From: Lachnospiraceae bacterium
Lineage (GTDB): Bacteria > Bacillota > Clostridia > Lachnospirales > Lachnospiraceae
Assembly (NCBI GenBank): GCA_024691145.1
Contig: JAILNW010000368.1
Location: forward strand, 1 to 15,814
Direction of reading: 5' to 3'
Length of the DNA stretch: 15,814 nucleotides
Position numbers and translations under genes: made by a program. Shown piece after piece: positions 13,210-15,814 of this stretch; the stretch's first letter is position 1, and the number at the start of each line of letters is the position of its first letter. The notes beneath the pieces are model-generated. The model was not told where the DNA came from and ran no database searches. It saw only the letters and a program-made list of their open reading frames with translations.

Positions 13210-14654
13210 ATAAAGAATGGGAAATGGTAATCGGACTAGAGGTTCATGTCGAATTATCAACAAAATCAAAAATATTTTGCTCATGTACTACAGAATTTGG
13301 TGGAGAACCAAACACACATTGCTGTCCAGTATGCATGGGTATGCCAGGCACACTGCCTGTTTTGAATAAAAAAGTATTAGAGTCAGCTATTAGTGCGGGG
13401 CTTGCTTTAAATTGTGAGATTGAAAGAGAACCTAGATTTGATCGTAAAAACTATTTTTATCCTGATCTTCCTAAGGCATATCAGATTTCACAGTTATATA
13501 AACCGATTGCACATGATGGATATGTAGAGATATTAGTTAATGATAATGTAAAGAAGATTAGAATCCATGAAATGCATATGGAAGAAGATGCTGGAAAACT
13601 TATTCATTCGGATTTTGATAATGAAACATATCCAGACTATAATAGATGTGGAGTGCCTTTATTAGAAATTGTTTCAGAACCTGATTTCAGAAGTGCTGAA
13701 GAGGTAAGTGCATATCTTGATAAAATACGTGCATTGTTTACTTATTTGGAAATATCTGATTGTAAAATGCAGGAAGGTTCAATGAGAGCAGATGTTAATC
13801 TCTCTGTTAGAAGAAAAGGTGAAAAGACTTTAGGAACAAGAACAGAGATGAAGAACATTAACTCTATAAAGGCAATTGAAAGAGCAATAGAAAATGAAGC
13901 TGATAGACAAGTTGATTTGCTTCTTAGTGGTGAAAGAGTGGTGCAGGAAACTCGTCATTGGAATGATGATAAGAGATTCAGTTACGCTATGAGAAGCAAA
14001 GAAAATGCACAGGATTATAGATATTTTCCAGAGCCAGATATTCCACCGATGATTGTAACAGACGAAATGGTTGGGGATATTCGTAATAATCTTCCAGAGT
14101 TTATGGAAGCCAAGAAAGAAAGATTTATGAAGCAATATGGTTTGTCAGAATATGATGCAGGTCTTTTAGTATTGAATAAAAAGCAGGCAGAGTTTTTTGA
14201 AGTAGTTGTTTCAGAAGGTGTTGAGGCAAAAGCAATTGCTAACTGGCTTATAGGATATTTCTCAAGATCATTAAGAGAAAATAATCTGGAATTTGAAGAC
14301 TTGGATATATCTCCAGTTGAACTTTCAAAACTAATCACCTATGTAGAAGAAGGAAAGGTGAATAGAAAAGAAGGATTAGAGATTCTGGATAACATAATAA
14401 AAGGATGCGGTCCAGAAGACGTTGAGAAGTATATTAAGGACAATGACCTTTTTGTTTCAACTGACAATTCTGAATTAGAAGCAGAAATAGACAATGTATT
14501 AAGTAACAATCAAAAAGTTGTTGATGAGTATAAGAGCGGAAAGGAAAAAGTTATAGGATTTCTTGTTGGACAGGTAATGAAAAACGGTAAAGGAAAGTTT
14601 AATCCTTCAAATGTAAAGACTATAATGGAAAAGAAATTGAAAGGCGAGGTATAA
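13206..14654 (+). CDS. gatB: Asp/Glu-tRNA amidotransferase subunit B (kinase/tRNA-binding)
   Basis: GatB phosphorylates the carboxylate of mischarged Asp-tRNA(Asn) or Glu-tRNA(Gln) and transfers the ammonia delivered by GatA. The 482-residue protein opens with WEMVIGLEVHVELSTKSKIF. It keeps the zinc-site cysteines C25, C27, C40 and C43 (FCSCTTEFGG, HCCPVCMGMPG). The active-site core includes PDLPKAYQISQLYKPI, HMEEDAGKLIH, and the strongly conserved EMKNINS and RYFPEPDIPP. The C-terminal ~150 residues form the helical and YqeY-like tail that binds the tRNA elbow. The start ATG overlaps the gatA stop as ATGA (13206-13209), with AGGAGG 6 nt upstream, so translation of the two subunits is coupled. 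Nothing is truncated. Confidence 0.97.
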   Translation: MNKEWEMVIGLEVHVELSTKSKIFCSCTTEFGGEPNTHCCPVCMGMPGTLPVLNKKVLESAISAGLALNCEIEREPRFDRKNYFYPDLPKAYQISQLYKPIAHDGYVEILVNDNVKKIRIHEMHMEEDAGKLIHSDFDNETYPDYNRCGVPLLEIVSEPDFRSAEEVSAYLDKIRALFTYLEISDCKMQEGSMRADVNLSVRRKGEKTLGTRTEMKNINSIKAIERAIENEADRQVDLLLSGERVVQETRHWNDDKRFSYAMRSKENAQDYRYFPEPDIPPMIVTDEMVGDIRNNLPEFMEAKKERFMKQYGLSEYDAGLLVLNKKQAEFFEVVVSEGVEAKAIANWLIGYFSRSLRENNLEFEDLDISPVELSKLITYVEEGKVNRKEGLEILDNIIKGCGPEDVEKYIKDNDLFVSTDNSELEAEIDNVLSNNQKVVDEYKSGKEKVIGFLVGQVMKNGKGKFNPSNVKTIMEKKLKGEV

Positions 14655-14657
14655 AAT

Positions 14658-15814
14658 ATGATAAGAACGCATAACTGTGGAGAGTTAAGAGAAGAACATA
14701 TTGGTTCGGAAGTTAAGCTTGCAGGCTGGATCGATACAATTAGAGATCATGGTGGAGTTATTTTTGTTGATTTAAGAGATGGATATGGATTTACTCAGCT
14801 TGTTGTCCATGATGACTCCATGTTGGCAGGAATTTCGAAGGAAACTGTTGTTATGGTAAAGGGAATAGTTTCTAAGAGAGATGAAGATACTATTAATTCA
14901 AAGTTATTAACTGGATTAATCGAAGTTGATGTTAAGGAACTTGTTGTTTTAGGTAAATGTTCTGCAAGATTACCATTTGAGATTTCTAACTCAGTTACAA
15001 CAAGAGAAGATGTTCGTTTAAAATACAGATATCTAGATTTACGTAACACTGAAATGCATAATAATATTATGTTGAGAAGCGAAATAATATCATTTTTAAG
15101 AAAGAAAATGGAATCACTTGGTTTTACTGAAATTCAGACTCCGATTCTTACTGCATCATCTCCAGAAGGTGCACGTGATTATCTGGTTCCAAGCAGAAAA
15201 CATAAAGGTGAATTCTATGCTTTACCTCAGGCTCCTCAGCAGTTTAAGCAGTTGTTGATGGTATCTGGTTTTGATAAATACTTCCAAATTGCACCTTGCT
15301 TTAGAGATGAGGATGCAAGACAGGATAGATCTCCAGGAGAGTTCTATCAGTTAGATTTTGAGATGGCTTTTGCTGAACAGGAAGATGTTTTGCAGATTGC
15401 AGAAGAAGTTGTTTACAGCGTATTTAAAAAGTTCTCTGATAAGGAGATTTCAGAGCCACCATTTCCTAGAATATCATTTAAGGAAGCAATGTTAAAATAC
15501 GGAACTGATAAACCTGATTTAAGAAATCCTCTTGAGATTATTGATTTGACTGACTTTTTTGCAAAAGTAGATTTCCCTATTTTCAAAGGAAAGCCAGTAA
15601 GAGGAATTGTTTGTGATTGTACAGGAAGACCAAAATCATTTTTTGAAAAGTCTTTAAAGTTTGCTACTGAAATTGGGATGAAGGGATTGGGATATCTTAC
15701 TCTTACAGAGGATGATTATAAAGGACCAATTGCAAAATTCCTTTCTGAAGAACAAAAGATTGAACTTAGAGAGATGGCAAATATTAAGGTAGGAGAAACT
15801 ATTTTCTTTATTTG
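14658..15814 (+). CDS. aspS: Aspartyl-tRNA synthetase, probably non-discriminating (3' partial)
   Basis: AspRS attaches aspartate to tRNA-Asp and, if non-discriminating, also to tRNA-Asn for GatCAB to amidate. About 385 residues are visible, and the frame is open to the window end. The N-terminal OB-fold anticodon-binding domain has GWIDTIRDHGGVIFVDLRD. A His at position 31 sits where E. coli-type discriminating enzymes have Leu and where Pseudomonas non-discriminating AspRS has His. The class II core has TASSPEGARDYLVPSR, QAPQQFKQLLM and motif 2 CFRDEDARQDRSPGEFYQLD, which is one residue longer than the usual DRQPEFTQ form and resembles the alphaproteobacterial type. The bacterial GAD insertion domain begins around residue 285-300. 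AGGCGAGG (14642-14649) is 8 nt before the ATG, which lies 3 nt after the gatB stop. The family call is certain; substrate breadth is an inference. Confidence 0.95.
   Translation, partial: MIRTHNCGELREEHIGSEVKLAGWIDTIRDHGGVIFVDLRDGYGFTQLVVHDDSMLAGISKETVVMVKGIVSKRDEDTINSKLLTGLIEVDVKELVVLGKCSARLPFEISNSVTTREDVRLKYRYLDLRNTEMHNNIMLRSEIISFLRKKMESLGFTEIQTPILTASSPEGARDYLVPSRKHKGEFYALPQAPQQFKQLLMVSGFDKYFQIAPCFRDEDARQDRSPGEFYQLDFEMAFAEQEDVLQIAEEVVYSVFKKFSDKEISEPPFPRISFKEAMLKYGTDKPDLRNPLEIIDLTDFFAKVDFPIFKGKPVRGIVCDCTGRPKSFFEKSLKFATEIGMKGLGYLTLTEDDYKGPIAKFLSEEQKIELREMANIKVGETIFFI

Overview
The window is AT-rich, and every gene I can support lies on the + strand. Protein content suggests a Firmicutes (Bacillota) genome, most likely a Clostridia/Lachnospiraceae-type gut anaerobe. 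The clues are RecU rather than RuvC, a T-box riboswitch, GatCAB with an AspRS of apparently non-discriminating type, an AAA-ATPase/PD-(D/E)XK protein of the kind common in gut anaerobes, strong AGGAGG-type ribosome binding sites and heavy AGA/ATA codon use. I cannot name the genus from sequence alone.

Region 1 (1-690) is the 3' end of an unrecognised acidic protein followed by a clear intrinsic terminator. Region 2 (789-6711) is a compact four-gene operon behind a good sigma-70-type promoter: an RsmF/NOL1-type rRNA m5C methyltransferase, an RsuA-type pseudouridine synthase fused in frame to a complete HAD phosphatase, a YgiQ radical SAM protein with a Lys/Asn-rich tail, and an RluA-type pseudouridine synthase. 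Gaps are 10-14 nt and ribosome binding sites overlap the upstream stop codons. Three of the four genes are RNA-modification enzymes, so YgiQ may act on RNA too.

Region 3 (6704-8928) has its own promoter, overlapping the rluA stop. It carries an AAA-ATPase/PD-(D/E)XK protein of unknown role and recU (Holliday-junction resolvase), closed by a terminator. Region 4 (8996-9436) is a small lipoprotein with a PepSY-like C-terminal half. Region 5 (9461-11022) is pyruvate kinase with its own promoter and terminator.

Region 6 (11113-15814) is the indirect asparagine-tRNA pathway as one operon: an extended -10 promoter, a T-box riboswitch whose specifier reads AAC (Asn), then gatC, gatA, gatB and aspS, the last cut by the window end. 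AspRS would mischarge tRNA-Asn with Asp, GatCAB would amidate it, and uncharged tRNA-Asn would switch the operon on. The riboswitch specifier and a His at AspRS position 31 independently agree with that reading.

I found no mobile element, CRISPR array, tRNA or rRNA gene. The least ordinary items are the RsuA-HAD fusion and the tRNA-Asn-type T-box on gatCAB-aspS, with an overlapping GAA codon in its specifier loop. I see no convincing wholly new system.
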